From Saprospiraceae bacterium (GTDB lineage: Bacteria; Bacteroidota; Bacteroidia; Chitinophagales; Saprospiraceae), in contig JADJWN010000010.1 in NCBI GenBank assembly GCA_016716335.1, positions 62,001 through 126,000 of the forward strand: 64,000 nucleotides of DNA, written 5' to 3'. The stretch's first letter is position 1. Every line of letters begins with the position of its first letter. Shown here piece after piece: positions 9,294-18,665 of this stretch. The translations under genes and the position numbers were made by a program. A model generated the notes under the pieces. The model made no database searches. It was not told where the DNA came from and saw only the letters and a program-made list of their open reading frames with translations.

Positions 9294-10415
9294 ATGAATT
9301 TTAGTTTTTGGGAAAAACAATCCTTGACTTCACCCGCAGATGTGACTATTCTGGGTTCGGGTATAGTAGGTATCAGTACCGCTATATCTGTCAAGTCCGC
9401 AAGACCTGACCTAAGGGTCAAGGTCATTGACAAGGCCTGTGTATCTTTCGGAGCAAGTACCAAGAATGCGGGATTTGCCTGCTTTGGCTCAGTATCCGAA
9501 CTGCTGGATGATATCAAAGCCATGGGCGAGGAGGACTGTGCAAAAATAGTGGAAATGCGCTGGAAAGGGCTGCAGTTGTTGCGGAGCAGAATACCCGATG
9601 AGGTGATGGAGTATCAGTCCTGCGGCGGTCTTGAGGTATTCAACAGTGATACCCCGGCATTTGCTTATTCCTGCTTCGAACACATTGATTATTGCAATAA
9701 ATTTATAGAGCGAACTCTTGGTTTAAAAAATTGCTACTCAAAGATTGCCAACACAGATTTCCGCTATTTTCATCCGGAAATGATTTTCAATCAGTATGAA
9801 GGTTCGCTCAATCCTGTCCGAATGATACAAGCACTCACAGAGCTTGCCAGAAAAATCGGGGTAGAGTTTGTACATGGGCTGGATGTAAGCTTTATTCAAT
9901 CAGCAGATAAAAAACTGATCTGCAGGGGAGACGTAGAAATACCCTATAAAGTACTTTGCGTATGTACCAATGGATTTACCAGACAATTGTTTGAAGAGAT
10001 AGAGGTAGTTCCGGCAAGAAATCAGGTACTTATCACCCGACCGATTCCAGATCTGAAGCTTAATGGATGTTTTCATTATGACAGGGGTTATTTCTATTTC
10101 CGAAACTACGAAGGACGTATTTTGCTGGGAGGAGCCAGAAATGTCGATTTTCAGAATGAATTTACAATGGAACCGGGTACCACACCTGTCATCCAGTCTG
10201 CCCTGGAACACTTTTTAGACAAAATTTACCCCGGAGCTTCCTCCATGATTGAGCACAGGTGGAGCGGTACTCTGGGAGTGGGTTTTTCGAAAAATCCTAT
10301 CTGCAGATGGCAGGATGAGTACATACTGGTAGGGGTAAGATTGGGTGGTATGGGGGTGGCCATAGGATCCTGGCTGGGAGAAAAACTTTCCGGATATATT
10401 CTGGAGAGAATATAA
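9294..10415 (+). CDS. FAD-dependent oxidoreductase, D-amino-acid oxidase/glycine oxidase family
   Basis: This is a 373-residue flavoprotein of the DAO superfamily. The dinucleotide-binding motif GSGIVG lies at 21-26 after a beta strand. It is followed by SFGASTKNAGFAC, typical of the FAD-contacting loop, and the C-terminus has the second FAD motif region (GVRLGGMGVAIG). Family members oxidise amine substrates and reduce oxygen or quinone; the substrate here cannot be told. The ATG at 9294 is chosen because an exact promoter -7 element ends at 9270. An earlier in-frame start at 9213 would overlap the divergent DUF4293 gene. Confidence 0.85.
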   Translation: MNFSFWEKQSLTSPADVTILGSGIVGISTAISVKSARPDLRVKVIDKACVSFGASTKNAGFACFGSVSELLDDIKAMGEEDCAKIVEMRWKGLQLLRSRIPDEVMEYQSCGGLEVFNSDTPAFAYSCFEHIDYCNKFIERTLGLKNCYSKIANTDFRYFHPEMIFNQYEGSLNPVRMIQALTELARKIGVEFVHGLDVSFIQSADKKLICRGDVEIPYKVLCVCTNGFTRQLFEEIEVVPARNQVLITRPIPDLKLNGCFHYDRGYFYFRNYEGRILLGGARNVDFQNEFTMEPGTTPVIQSALEHFLDKIYPGASSMIEHRWSGTLGVGFSKNPICRWQDEYILVGVRLGGMGVAIGSWLGEKLSGYILERI

Positions 10416-10462
10416 CAATGCACCGATGTAATCGTTAGAATACTACATAAAATTGTCGTCAG

Positions 10463-12472
10463 TTGAAGGGTTTCAGGTCGTTTTTTCATTTTATAATCAT
10501 TTTTTTAGCTGCAGTATGCAGCCGGGCCCAATTTGTCAATCCCCTGAATGTACCCAGGGAAAACAAGGAAAAAATATCTCTTCACAGCGAGGACAATCAG
10601 ATTGTGGATGCAACTACAGAACCGGCCACCCAATATCTCAATGGCAATGTACGAATATATCACAACGGCACATTCATGTTTTGTGATACTGCAATCCTGA
10701 GAGGAAATGTACTGAAAATGTATCACAATGTAGTAATGGTACAGAATGATACTATCCGGCTTTTTGCAGATTCCATTTTTTACAACGGGGATGACGGATT
10801 GTCCATACTTTACGGCAACATCATCCTTGAAAACGGCAGCAGAAAATTATATACCACCAGACTGGATTATGACGTGAGAAACAAAGTTGCCATTTACAAT
10901 CAGAATGCAAGGCTGGAGGATGGAAAGTCTGTGCTGCTGAGCAGAAGAGGTAAATACCTGATCAACGAAAAAAGAGCCATTTTTGCGGGCAACGTGTCTG
11001 TCACAGGTGAGAATTTCTATCTGTTGTCTGATTCCATTGCCTATCTGACAGACTCACAAATCACAGAATATTATGCCCCTGTAAGAATCAGGAGAGATAC
11101 GGCCGACATATACAGTCAGGGTGGGTGGTTTGATATGGATGATAAAAAAGGAGACTTCATCGGTAATGCACAATATGTATCCGGCAGTGCTGTTGCAAAT
11201 GCTGATACTATAAGCTATGACGGTGAAAATGACATTGTACTGCTCAAAAGCGGCGAAAACTGCAGTCGGTATATATCTGATAAAGACACCGCCTATGCTT
11301 TTGTGATCTATTATGACCGTAAAAGTGAAGAATTCAGATTGACGGGAGACGGATTTTACAAAAATGAAAAAAATGAAGTCAAGGGAGAAGAGGTTATATT
11401 CAACAAACAAAGCGAAAGTTTCAGTGTCAAAGGTCGCAGCTATGTGAGTGATCCGCCCACCATTATAGAGGCGGCTTCCATATGGTATGACAAATCCCTG
11501 AAAGAAGGAAAAGCCGATGGACAGGTCGTATGGCAGGACACATCCGCCAAGACCACCATCTATGCCGACCATGTGGTATATCGGGGTGAAGAAAAATACA
11601 TGAAGGCATCCAACGATACAGGCAGGCCGATGTTTACTACATTGATTGATCAGGATACCTTGTATCTCCGGGCGGATACACTGAAGAGTTTCAGGATAAT
11701 CAGACAGCGTTTTGGCAACCAGAATAATGATCAAAACAGGCTTCGTGTAGATAAAAGCAGGGACAATGACAAAAGCCTCCGGGATGCAAAGGAAAATACA
11801 GATCTTAAGTCCGTAGAGGAAAATATTTCTATGATTGCGGATAGCAGTGGGATTGTTATTCCCGATTCATTATCTATTCCTGTTGTGGAAGATTCAACCG
11901 CTGTCCTCATGGATACCATAGAATATTTTGTGGGTGACAACAATGTGAGGATGTACAAAAAAGATATGCAAAGCCTGTGTGACTCCCTCACATACTCCAT
12001 GAGGGATTCTGTATTTACCCTCAGAGGAGATCCTTTCCTGTGGTCAGACAGTACGCAGATATCCGGTGATACCATTCAGATTTTTCTTAGAGACAAAAAA
12101 GTGGACAAGCTCAGGGCAGAGGCCAATGCCCTTATTGTTACCACCGAAGATCTTATTTTCTTCAATCAGATCAAAGGAAGACATCTACAGTCATATTTTG
12201 CTGATGGAAAAGCAGAAAGGATGGATATCGAGGGCAATGCCGAAGCGATATATTACATACTCGACAAAGACAAAGCATACATAGGAGTCAATAAAACTGA
12301 ATGCAGTAAAATGAAGTTTTATTTCAAGGACGACAAAATATCAGAAATCCGGTTTTATGATGAGCCGGCATCCAAAGTGATACCAATGCAAAAAGCCGAT
12401 CATGAAAGCCTTAAGGTCAAAGGTTTTATATGGAATGGCGATAAAAGACCTCAGTCTTTGATTGATTTGTAA
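10463..12472 (+). CDS. OstA/LptA-like lipopolysaccharide-transport domain protein
   Basis: This is a 669-residue exported protein with a signal peptide (about 1-22). It has a long series of short beta repeats of the type 'NGNVRIYHNGTFMFCD' and 'LYGNIILENG', the beta-jellyroll pattern of OstA/LptA. LptA proteins bridge the periplasm and carry LPS to the outer membrane; Bacteroidota often have such long OstA versions. Only a TTG (10463) is available as start, because an in-frame stop lies at 10448-10450. A low-complexity polar stretch around residues 415-440 separates two jellyroll blocks. It starts 48 bp after the oxidoreductase and 22 bp before the BatE-like gene, so co-transcription is plausible. 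Confidence 0.8.
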   Translation: MKGFRSFFHFIIIFLAAVCSRAQFVNPLNVPRENKEKISLHSEDNQIVDATTEPATQYLNGNVRIYHNGTFMFCDTAILRGNVLKMYHNVVMVQNDTIRLFADSIFYNGDDGLSILYGNIILENGSRKLYTTRLDYDVRNKVAIYNQNARLEDGKSVLLSRRGKYLINEKRAIFAGNVSVTGENFYLLSDSIAYLTDSQITEYYAPVRIRRDTADIYSQGGWFDMDDKKGDFIGNAQYVSGSAVANADTISYDGENDIVLLKSGENCSRYISDKDTAYAFVIYYDRKSEEFRLTGDGFYKNEKNEVKGEEVIFNKQSESFSVKGRSYVSDPPTIIEAASIWYDKSLKEGKADGQVVWQDTSAKTTIYADHVVYRGEEKYMKASNDTGRPMFTTLIDQDTLYLRADTLKSFRIIRQRFGNQNNDQNRLRVDKSRDNDKSLRDAKENTDLKSVEENISMIADSSGIVIPDSLSIPVVEDSTAVLMDTIEYFVGDNNVRMYKKDMQSLCDSLTYSMRDSVFTLRGDPFLWSDSTQISGDTIQIFLRDKKVDKLRAEANALIVTTEDLIFFNQIKGRHLQSYFADGKAERMDIEGNAEAIYYILDKDKAYIGVNKTECSKMKFYFKDDKISEIRFYDEPASKVIPMQKADHESLKVKGFIWNGDKRPQSLIDL

Positions 12473-12493
12473 AATTTTGGAATACAGGATAAT

Positions 12494-13252
12494 ATGAAGA
12501 TATTTCAGTACCTTTTAATTATCAGCATTACAATTTCAAATCTTTCCACCGCTTTATGCACCAATACAGAGTTTGATAAAGCTGTGCAGCTTTACGACAG
12601 CGGAGCCTATGATGAAGCCCTGAAGGTATTTGCTGCTTTGTCTGATAGTGGGATGGAGTCAGCAAGCCTCTACCAAAACATGGCTGCATGCCATTACAGA
12701 TTGAATGAATACCCCGAAGCAATCCTATACTACGAAAAAGCCCTTAAACTTGATCCGGTCAATAAGAGCATAGAAAAAGATCTGGAAATTACCCGCAAAA
12801 AAATTGCGGGCTTGAAAACCAGCGTGCCTCCTTTTATACTGTGGACTTACTGGTTATATTTTTGCAGTCTGAGCACAGAAACCGGCTGGATAGTAATAAG
12901 TATTGCTCTCGGATTTTTGACAGTGATCTACATTTATCTGTGGCTCGGCAATAAGTTGACTTTTTCCCTTTTGTCCCACAAAATCCTGATACCGGCAGGT
13001 ATTTCTGCTTTTCTGGTGTGTACACTTGCATCCTTCACTTTATCATCTGTCAGAAAAGATGATACACGATTTGTAGCTATGCAGGAAAATATGGTGCTGC
13101 ATCAGGGACCTGACATCCAGAGTCCGGAAATCGATCATATCTCCAAAGGAGAAAGGATTAAAAAACTGGATGAAATCGGCAGATGGATGGAGGTAGTGCT
13201 ACCGGACGGTACTTCGGGATGGGTACAAAGCGATAATCTGATAAAAATCTGA
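12494..13252 (+). CDS. BatE-like TPR and SH3-domain membrane protein
   Basis: This is a 252-residue protein. In order it has a signal-like N-terminus, TPR repeats (about 27-95, with ALKLDPVNK), two membrane segments (about 115-137 and 155-178) and a C-terminal bacterial SH3 domain (about 190-252, ending DGTSGWVQSDNLIKI). The architecture is that of BatE, the last member of the Bat operon in Bacteroidota, linked to aerotolerance and envelope stress. No batA-D genes lie next to it, so the name is structural only. The ATG follows the OstA-like gene by 22 bp. Confidence 0.75.
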   Translation: MKIFQYLLIISITISNLSTALCTNTEFDKAVQLYDSGAYDEALKVFAALSDSGMESASLYQNMAACHYRLNEYPEAILYYEKALKLDPVNKSIEKDLEITRKKIAGLKTSVPPFILWTYWLYFCSLSTETGWIVISIALGFLTVIYIYLWLGNKLTFSLLSHKILIPAGISAFLVCTLASFTLSSVRKDDTRFVAMQENMVLHQGPDIQSPEIDHISKGERIKKLDEIGRWMEVVLPDGTSGWVQSDNLIKI

Positions 13253-13302
13253 GTTTATACCACCTCTTAAGATATCAAAATACTTCTCTGCAGAAACTCA
13301 GA

Positions 13303-14010
13303 TTATTTCACATCCTGCCTTGCAAACACTCTCCTGAGGAGTTCGGTAGTCCTTTGAGATATATCTGTCCTTATACCCAATTCCTTTTTCTCTATCAAAT
13401 CAAACATACCAACCAGTGCCCTGGAAGTTACATGGTCAGCAAGATCCGGATTGATCCTTTCTACAAAAGGTAACGAATTGTAGGTTTTTACGGCATCTGC
13501 CCAGTATTCCAATGCACCGAAAATATTCAAAGAATTGATAATCACAGGCTTGAATTCTCCATACAATGCATTGTAGGTCTTTCTGTGCAGATACTGCGTG
13601 GCTGCGTTTTTGTCACCCATTAAAATATTCATTACATCATCAAAGGTCATATCCTTAATAGCCGTAAGAAATATAGGACCCGCCTTGGATGCCGCATCCT
13701 CAGCGCCGCGGTTGATCCGTCTTACCACTTCTTCCTCCAGATTGCTGAATCCGGGTACAAATTTGAGTTTGTCAATGACCTTCCTTGCCTCATCGGGCAA
13801 TAATATTTTGTATGCTGACCTGTAAAATCCATCTGTGGCAGATAATGTTTTAACACTTTGATCAACTCCCTGGTCCAAAGCCTGCTTGAGCCCTGCCGCT
13901 ATATCTGCATTGCTCAATCCGACTCCCGTACCACCCAGTACTTTTTCAATGTCTTTGGGATCACAGGCAGTCAACAAAAAAATGGTCAAAACAAACGGCA
14001 AGTACTTCAT
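13303..14010 (-). CDS. DUF4197 family lipoprotein
   Basis: This is a 235-residue protein with a lipobox at Cys16 (FLLTAC) and an all-helical DUF4197 body (GLSNADIAAGLKQAL, SFDDVMNIL-like helices, C-terminal IRTDISQRT). The function is unknown. The ATG at 14010 is preferred over a TTG three codons upstream. It is convergent with the BatE-like gene, 50 bp apart, and divergent from the first sigma factor. Confidence 0.85.
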   Translation of the reverse strand: MKYLPFVLTIFLLTACDPKDIEKVLGGTGVGLSNADIAAGLKQALDQGVDQSVKTLSATDGFYRSAYKILLPDEARKVIDKLKFVPGFSNLEEEVVRRINRGAEDAASKAGPIFLTAIKDMTFDDVMNILMGDKNAATQYLHRKTYNALYGEFKPVIINSLNIFGALEYWADAVKTYNSLPFVERINPDLADHVTSRALVGMFDLIEKKELGIRTDISQRTTELLRRVFARQDVK

Positions 14011-14208
14011 AAATTTCAATTTAGTGATTCAGACGGTTTTATTAACGAAGAGTCACATATATAAGTTTCAGAAAGAATAAGACTTTATTCCTTTTTTCAC
14101 GATTTGCAGCCTTAAAAACCGCTAAGATTGAATAACGCAGATAATGCTTACCTGAGTGCTTTGATTGTTAAATATTTCTTAATTTCATAGTTTTTGTTTA
14201 AGTTTTAG

Positions 14209-14239
14209 TTGCGTACAATTAAACAAAATGCTATCTTTG
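14209..14239 (+). promoter_or_regulatory. Promoter of the first ECF sigma gene
   Basis: TTG (14209-14211), 20 nt, then TATCTTTG (14232-14239), an exact TAnnTTTG match. The ATG lies 23 nt further on. The second sigma gene has the same arrangement. Confidence 0.5.
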
Positions 14240-14262
14240 TTTCATCAAAAAACAATTGAGCC

Positions 14263-14796
14263 ATGTCAATCATTGAATTCAACACCCAGCTTGATTACCT
14301 GACAGAATCCCTGAATGCTTTTGCATACAGCCTTACTAAAAATGTCGAGGATGCCAAAGACTTATATCAGGAAACTGCTTACAGAGCCATTCACAACAGA
14401 GATAAATTCAAACCGGAGACCAACTTCAAGGCATGGACCTTTACTATAATGAAAAATATTTTTATCAACAATTACAGAAAGAAGGTTAAAGCCAATACTA
14501 TTTTGGATTCAACCGACAATTCATACTTCATAGACAGTGGAGGAGCAGTAGGTAATAACGGAGACAGAAATATGCTTATGGATGAGTTGAATAAAATGAT
14601 AGATGAGCTCGAAGACAGCATCAGAATACCTTTTGTCATGCATCATCAAGGATACAAATACAACGAAATAGCTGAAAAATTCAATTTGCCCTTAGGCACT
14701 GTAAAAAGCAGGATATTCTTCGCAAGAAGAGAACTGAAGGAAAAAATCAAAAGGCATTACGGAGACTTCAGTCTGGTAAGAGCTATCTCAGCATAA
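14263..14796 (+). CDS. ECF-type RNA polymerase sigma factor, copy 1
   Basis: This is a 177-residue group 4 sigma factor with only regions 2 and 4. Region 2 holds EDAKDLYQETAYRAI and the FKAWTFTIMKNIFINNYRK segment (about 28-73). Region 4 holds the helix-turn-helix LPLGTVKSRIFFARRELK (about 140-160). There is no extra C-terminal domain, and no anti-sigma gene lies on either side. It is roughly three quarters identical by eye to the next gene, so the two are tandem paralogues. It has its own promoter and is followed by a hairpin terminator, so the copies are separate transcription units. Confidence 0.9.
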   Translation: MSIIEFNTQLDYLTESLNAFAYSLTKNVEDAKDLYQETAYRAIHNRDKFKPETNFKAWTFTIMKNIFINNYRKKVKANTILDSTDNSYFIDSGGAVGNNGDRNMLMDELNKMIDELEDSIRIPFVMHHQGYKYNEIAEKFNLPLGTVKSRIFFARRELKEKIKRHYGDFSLVRAISA

Positions 14797-14817
14797 TAGT
14801 ATAATTCAGGTGATTGT

Positions 14818-14846
14818 AAGGGATGTGTGTGGGCACATCCCTTTTC
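14818..14846 (+). terminator. Terminator between the two sigma genes
   Basis: A 10-bp perfect stem AAGGGATGTG / CACATCCCTT with a short loop is followed by TTTTC, 22 nt after the stop of the first sigma gene. Confidence 0.7.
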
Positions 14847-14976
14847 TGTATAAGAAAATCAAAAATCTTTGTTAAAATTCATTTAACGGGATTTTATAAA
14901 ACGGACATTATCAACAAGTTGTAAAAACTGCTTCATTAAATTACTTCTAATGTAAAGCAGATTACAGTTTTTTGCC

Positions 14977-15007
14977 TTGAAAATCCGGTGGGAAATCCAT
15001 AACTTTG
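14977..15007 (+). promoter_or_regulatory. Promoter of the second ECF sigma gene
   Basis: TTG (14977-14979), 20 nt, then TAACTTTG (15000-15007). Spacing and -7 sequence closely resemble the promoter of the first copy. Confidence 0.5.
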
Positions 15008-15024
15008 TTGAAACAAATAAGGAA

Positions 15025-15561
15025 ATGTCCACTGCAGAATTCAATATAAAATTCAACTTCCTGACAGATTCCCTCAATGCTTTTGCATACAATCTCACAA
15101 AAAATCAGGAAGATGCAAGAGATCTGTATCAGGAGACAGCATACAGAGCTATTACCAATCGTGATAAATTCAAGCCAGACACTAATTTCAAGGCCTGGAC
15201 CTTTACCATAATGAAGAATATCTTCATCAACAATTATCGTAAAAAGGCGAAGGCAAACACCATAATTGACTCCACTGACAACCTGTTTTTTATCAATTCA
15301 GGCAGTACCCTGATAGACAATGACGGTGAGAGAAATATATTGCTCGAAGAGCTGAACGCCATGATCAGTGAGCTGGACGACAGCATCCGAATTCCTTTTG
15401 AGATGCATCATCAGGGTTTCAAATATCAGGAGATCGCTGACGAACTGGCTTTGCCTCTCGGCACCATTAAGAGCAGAATATTCTTTGCCAGAAAGGCCTT
15501 GAAAGAAAAGATCAAGGAGAGTTATGGAGACTACTCCTTAGTCAGATCATTGTCAGCCTGA
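15025..15561 (+). CDS. ECF-type RNA polymerase sigma factor, copy 2
   Basis: This 178-residue paralogue of the preceding gene has the same region 2 and region 4 motifs. The differences lie mainly in residues 8-12, in the linker around 85-105, and in the helix before the region 4 recognition helix (QEIADELALPLG against NEIAEKFNLPLG). The ATG at 15025 follows an exact promoter -7 element and matches the start of copy 1 (MS..EFN). Upstream in-frame codons back to 14977 would run into the promoter. The mutY gene starts 19 bp later, so this sigma gene may be transcribed with mutY-ssb-gldE-gldD. Confidence 0.9.
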   Translation: MSTAEFNIKFNFLTDSLNAFAYNLTKNQEDARDLYQETAYRAITNRDKFKPDTNFKAWTFTIMKNIFINNYRKKAKANTIIDSTDNLFFINSGSTLIDNDGERNILLEELNAMISELDDSIRIPFEMHHQGFKYQEIADELALPLGTIKSRIFFARKALKEKIKESYGDYSLVRSLSA

Positions 15562-15580
15562 TTCATCCGAAAATATATGT

Positions 15581-16657
15581 ATGACCGCAGCTCAATTCGG
15601 TCGCACATTGGTACACTGGTATGAGTCCAATCCCAGAGCACTGGCATGGAAAGGCATCAGGGACCCTTATCTGATATGGATTTCTGAAATCATTCTTCAG
15701 CAGACGAGAGTAGAACAGGGTACTCCGTATTATGAAAAATTTACATCAAAATTTCCCACAATATCTGACCTTGCCAAAGCTTCTGAGGCAGAAGTTTTAA
15801 AAATATGGGAAGGCTTGGGTTATTATTCGAGGGCCAGAAATCTGCACGCTACGGCAAGATACATTGTGGAGCACTGCAATGGCATTTTACCGGGATCTTA
15901 TGACCAATTATTGAAGCTGAAAGGAATCGGCCCTTATACCGCCGCTGCAATATCCAGTTTTGCCTTTGACCAACCCCATCCTGCCATAGATGGTAACGTA
16001 TCCCGGTTTATAGCAAGACTTGCCGGCGTCACAGATCCTCTGGAAAGCAGTACCTTCAGGAAAAAGATTTCTGACTTTCTCAATCTGGCAATTCAGTACG
16101 AAAAACCTTCGGATTTCAATCAAGCCCTGATCAATTTCGGTGCAATGGTCTGCAAACCCGGAAAACCCCTCTGCGAATCATGCCCTTTTCAGGAAAATTG
16201 TCAGGCATTCCAAAGCTCGATGCAGATCAGCATCCCCTTAAAATCAAAGCGTATAGCACGGAAAATGCGGTTTTTTCATTTCTTCCATTTTGAAGTCAAG
16301 GGTCATTTATTCATTGAAAAACGTACAGATAAAGATATCTGGCACAACTTATATACCTTGCCCTGGGTGGAAACGAATACTGACTCCCCTTTCTCCTCAT
16401 TTCCCGAAATGTTATTTGACAAAAAATATGCGGAACTTGTAAAACCATCAACGCATTCAATAGCTCCAACTGTCACTTTAAAGCAGATTCTGACTCATCA
16501 GCTTGTAACGGGACACTTTTACAAAATAGCATGTCATGAGGTACAAAACCAAATAAATCAGCCCTTTCATTTGGTAGATAGTAAAAATCTATCAAACTTT
16601 GCATTTCCAAAAATCATCCGGACATATTTTGCAGAATCAGGCATAATACCTGATTGA
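15581..16657 (+). CDS. mutY: A/G-specific adenine DNA glycosylase
   Basis: It removes adenine mispaired with 8-oxoguanine. It is 358 residues long. The catalytic Glu is in SEIILQQTRV (Glu36), the helix-hairpin-helix is LKGIGPYTAAA (113-123), and the catalytic Asp is in AIDGNVSR (Asp137). The 4Fe-4S cluster cysteines have the typical C-x6-C-x2-C-x5-C spacing (191, 198, 201, 207). The C-terminal NUDIX-like domain that recognises 8-oxoG follows. It heads a conserved Bacteroidota gene order mutY-ssb-gldE-gldD. Confidence 0.96.
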   Translation: MTAAQFGRTLVHWYESNPRALAWKGIRDPYLIWISEIILQQTRVEQGTPYYEKFTSKFPTISDLAKASEAEVLKIWEGLGYYSRARNLHATARYIVEHCNGILPGSYDQLLKLKGIGPYTAAAISSFAFDQPHPAIDGNVSRFIARLAGVTDPLESSTFRKKISDFLNLAIQYEKPSDFNQALINFGAMVCKPGKPLCESCPFQENCQAFQSSMQISIPLKSKRIARKMRFFHFFHFEVKGHLFIEKRTDKDIWHNLYTLPWVETNTDSPFSSFPEMLFDKKYAELVKPSTHSIAPTVTLKQILTHQLVTGHFYKIACHEVQNQINQPFHLVDSKNLSNFAFPKIIRTYFAESGIIPD

Positions 16658-16706
16658 TAAATTCCGCAAAAGATTTCAATTAAAAGCTAAATTCAAAAAT
16701 CATCAC

Positions 16707-17186
16707 ATGATTAATAAAGTTACCTTAATCGGACACCTTGGAAGGGATCCTGAAACCCGTACCCTGGAAAGTGGAGCCAAGGTAAGTACCTTTACACTGG
16801 CCACAAGCGAAAGCTACAAGGATAAAAATGATCAATGGCAATCTTTGACAGAATGGCACAATATCGTAGCCTGGAGATATCAGGCTGAAAAAGCAGAAAG
16901 AGAGCTCAAAAAAGGGTCACTTGCCTATGTGGAAGGTAAAATCACCCATAGAAAATACAATGACAAGGATGGGGTCGAAAGATCCATTACTGAAATTGTG
17001 GCAGCACAAATCATAAGTCTGGATCGTAAAGATCCTCAATCCAGAAATATGGAAAACAACCCTCTGGCCCCGGGCCAACAAGCCATGCCACCACTGGGAA
17101 ATCCTGTGATACATGAAGAATTGAAGCACGGAAACCCATCAGCAGGAAGTTCAATTACTGAGGGTGAAGATGACCTTCCCTTTTGA
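16707..17186 (+). CDS. ssb: Single-stranded DNA-binding protein
   Basis: This is a 159-residue protein. It has an N-terminal OB fold (INKVTLIGHLGRDPETR, about 2-110), a flexible Pro/Gly/Asn-rich linker and the acidic C-terminal tip DDLPF that recruits replication and repair partners. It coats single-stranded DNA in replication, repair and recombination. It lies 49 bp after mutY and 28 bp before the first possible start of gldE. Confidence 0.96.
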   Translation: MINKVTLIGHLGRDPETRTLESGAKVSTFTLATSESYKDKNDQWQSLTEWHNIVAWRYQAEKAERELKKGSLAYVEGKITHRKYNDKDGVERSITEIVAAQIISLDRKDPQSRNMENNPLAPGQQAMPPLGNPVIHEELKHGNPSAGSSITEGEDDLPF

Positions 17187-17214
17187 TTCAGGGAAGTATT
17201 ATTGAACTAAATCA

Positions 17215-18659
17215 TTGAATTTGGAAACTGACCCGCCGAACCTTGCTGAATTTTTCGCTTCCTGCTTTTTTCTGACCGGAGGCACTACAGATGTGAGCTA
17301 TTTGTTTATTCTTCTGTTTTGCTTATTGTCAGCTCAGGCCTGATTTCGGCTTCTGAAGTGGCCTATTTCTCTCTGGGAGTAAATGATATAAAAGAGTTGG
17401 AAGACCGGAATACGGAAAGCAGCAAGCGTGCCCTCGAGCTCAAAGACAAACCCAGATATCTGCTCGCCACCATCCTGATCAGTAATAATTTTGTAAATAT
17501 TGCTATCGTAGTAGTATCAGAATTTATCATACGGAATCTGCTCGGGGCAAATACACTCTCCAATATCGGGATGTGGCTTTATACCAATGTATTTTTCGGA
17601 ATGTTTTCACCTGCAGATCTGGCTTACGGATTCAACTTTTTCATCACTGTGATTTGCGTTACATTTATGCTCGTACTCTTTGGTGAGGCACTTCCCAAGA
17701 TTTATGCCACAGTCAGTAAGTTCAGAATTGTGCTGTTTATGTCCGGGCCACTGACCTTTCTGCGATACATCTTTTCTCCGCTGAGCACCGTATTGGTCAA
17801 TTCCTCCGGCTTTATAGAAAAGAAACTTACCGAACGCACAGGCAATAATACGACCAAAGAAGATATTGACGCAGCCATAGACCTTACCGTGGTCAATAAA
17901 AATGAAGATTCCACCAAGGAAGCCGGCATCCTTAAAGGTATTGTCAATTTTGGAGACATATCTACCAGACAGATCATGCGCCCGAGGACAGACATAGTGG
18001 CGGTAGAGATAAGCGAAAGTTTCAAGGAACTGATGAAGGTCGTCAAAGATTCAGGATACAGCCGTCTGCCTGTGTATAAAGAGGATCTGGACAACATTAC
18101 CGGAATTCTCTATGTAAAAGACCTGATCGCCTACATTGACGAGGCTGATTTTAACTGGACATCCTTAGTGAGAAATAATGTGCTGTTTGTGCCGGAGTCC
18201 AAAAAAATTGATGAACTGTTGAGAGAATTCCAGACCAAACATGTACATATGGCCATCGTAGTGGACGAATATGGTGGTACTTCAGGTATAGCTACCCTTG
18301 AGGATATCATGGAAGAAGTGGTGGGAGACATCAAGGATGAGTTTGACGATGACGAGGATATAGATTATATCAGGATATCAGAAAACAACTACCTGTTTGA
18401 CGGCAAGACACTGCTGAAGGATGTATGCAGAATTATAGGGGAACATACCACCTTTTTTGATGACGAAAAAGGAGAGGCAGATACGCTGGCCGGGCTGATA
18501 CTCGAACATACCGGATACATCCCCAAACCTGACAAAGAGCTGACCATAGGGCATATCACGCTGAAAGTCATCAGTGTGACTAAAAAACGTATCGAAAAAG
18601 TAAGTGTCACAATACACACCAAGCAAAAAGATGCGGCTGCCAGTCAAAATGTAAAATAA
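17215..18659 (+). CDS. gldE: Gliding motility-associated protein GldE (CBS/CorC family), apparent frameshift
   Basis: GldE is an inner-membrane protein linked to gliding and type IX secretion; it works with the lipoprotein GldD. The uninterrupted reading frame covers 17319-18659: a DUF21 membrane region beginning SSGLISASEVAYFSL, a CBS pair (about TRQIMRPRTDIVAVEI to the DIMEEVVGD region) and a C-terminal CorC/HlyC domain. The expected N-terminus (ETDPPNLAEFF... then a hydrophobic helix) is present from TTG 17215 or 17221 but in another frame. One missing T in the run 17317-17320 would join the two parts as FILLFLLIVSSGL. I take this as a sequencing error or a recent mutation. gldD follows after 6 bp. 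Confidence 0.85.
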
Positions 18660-18665
18660 GCCGGA

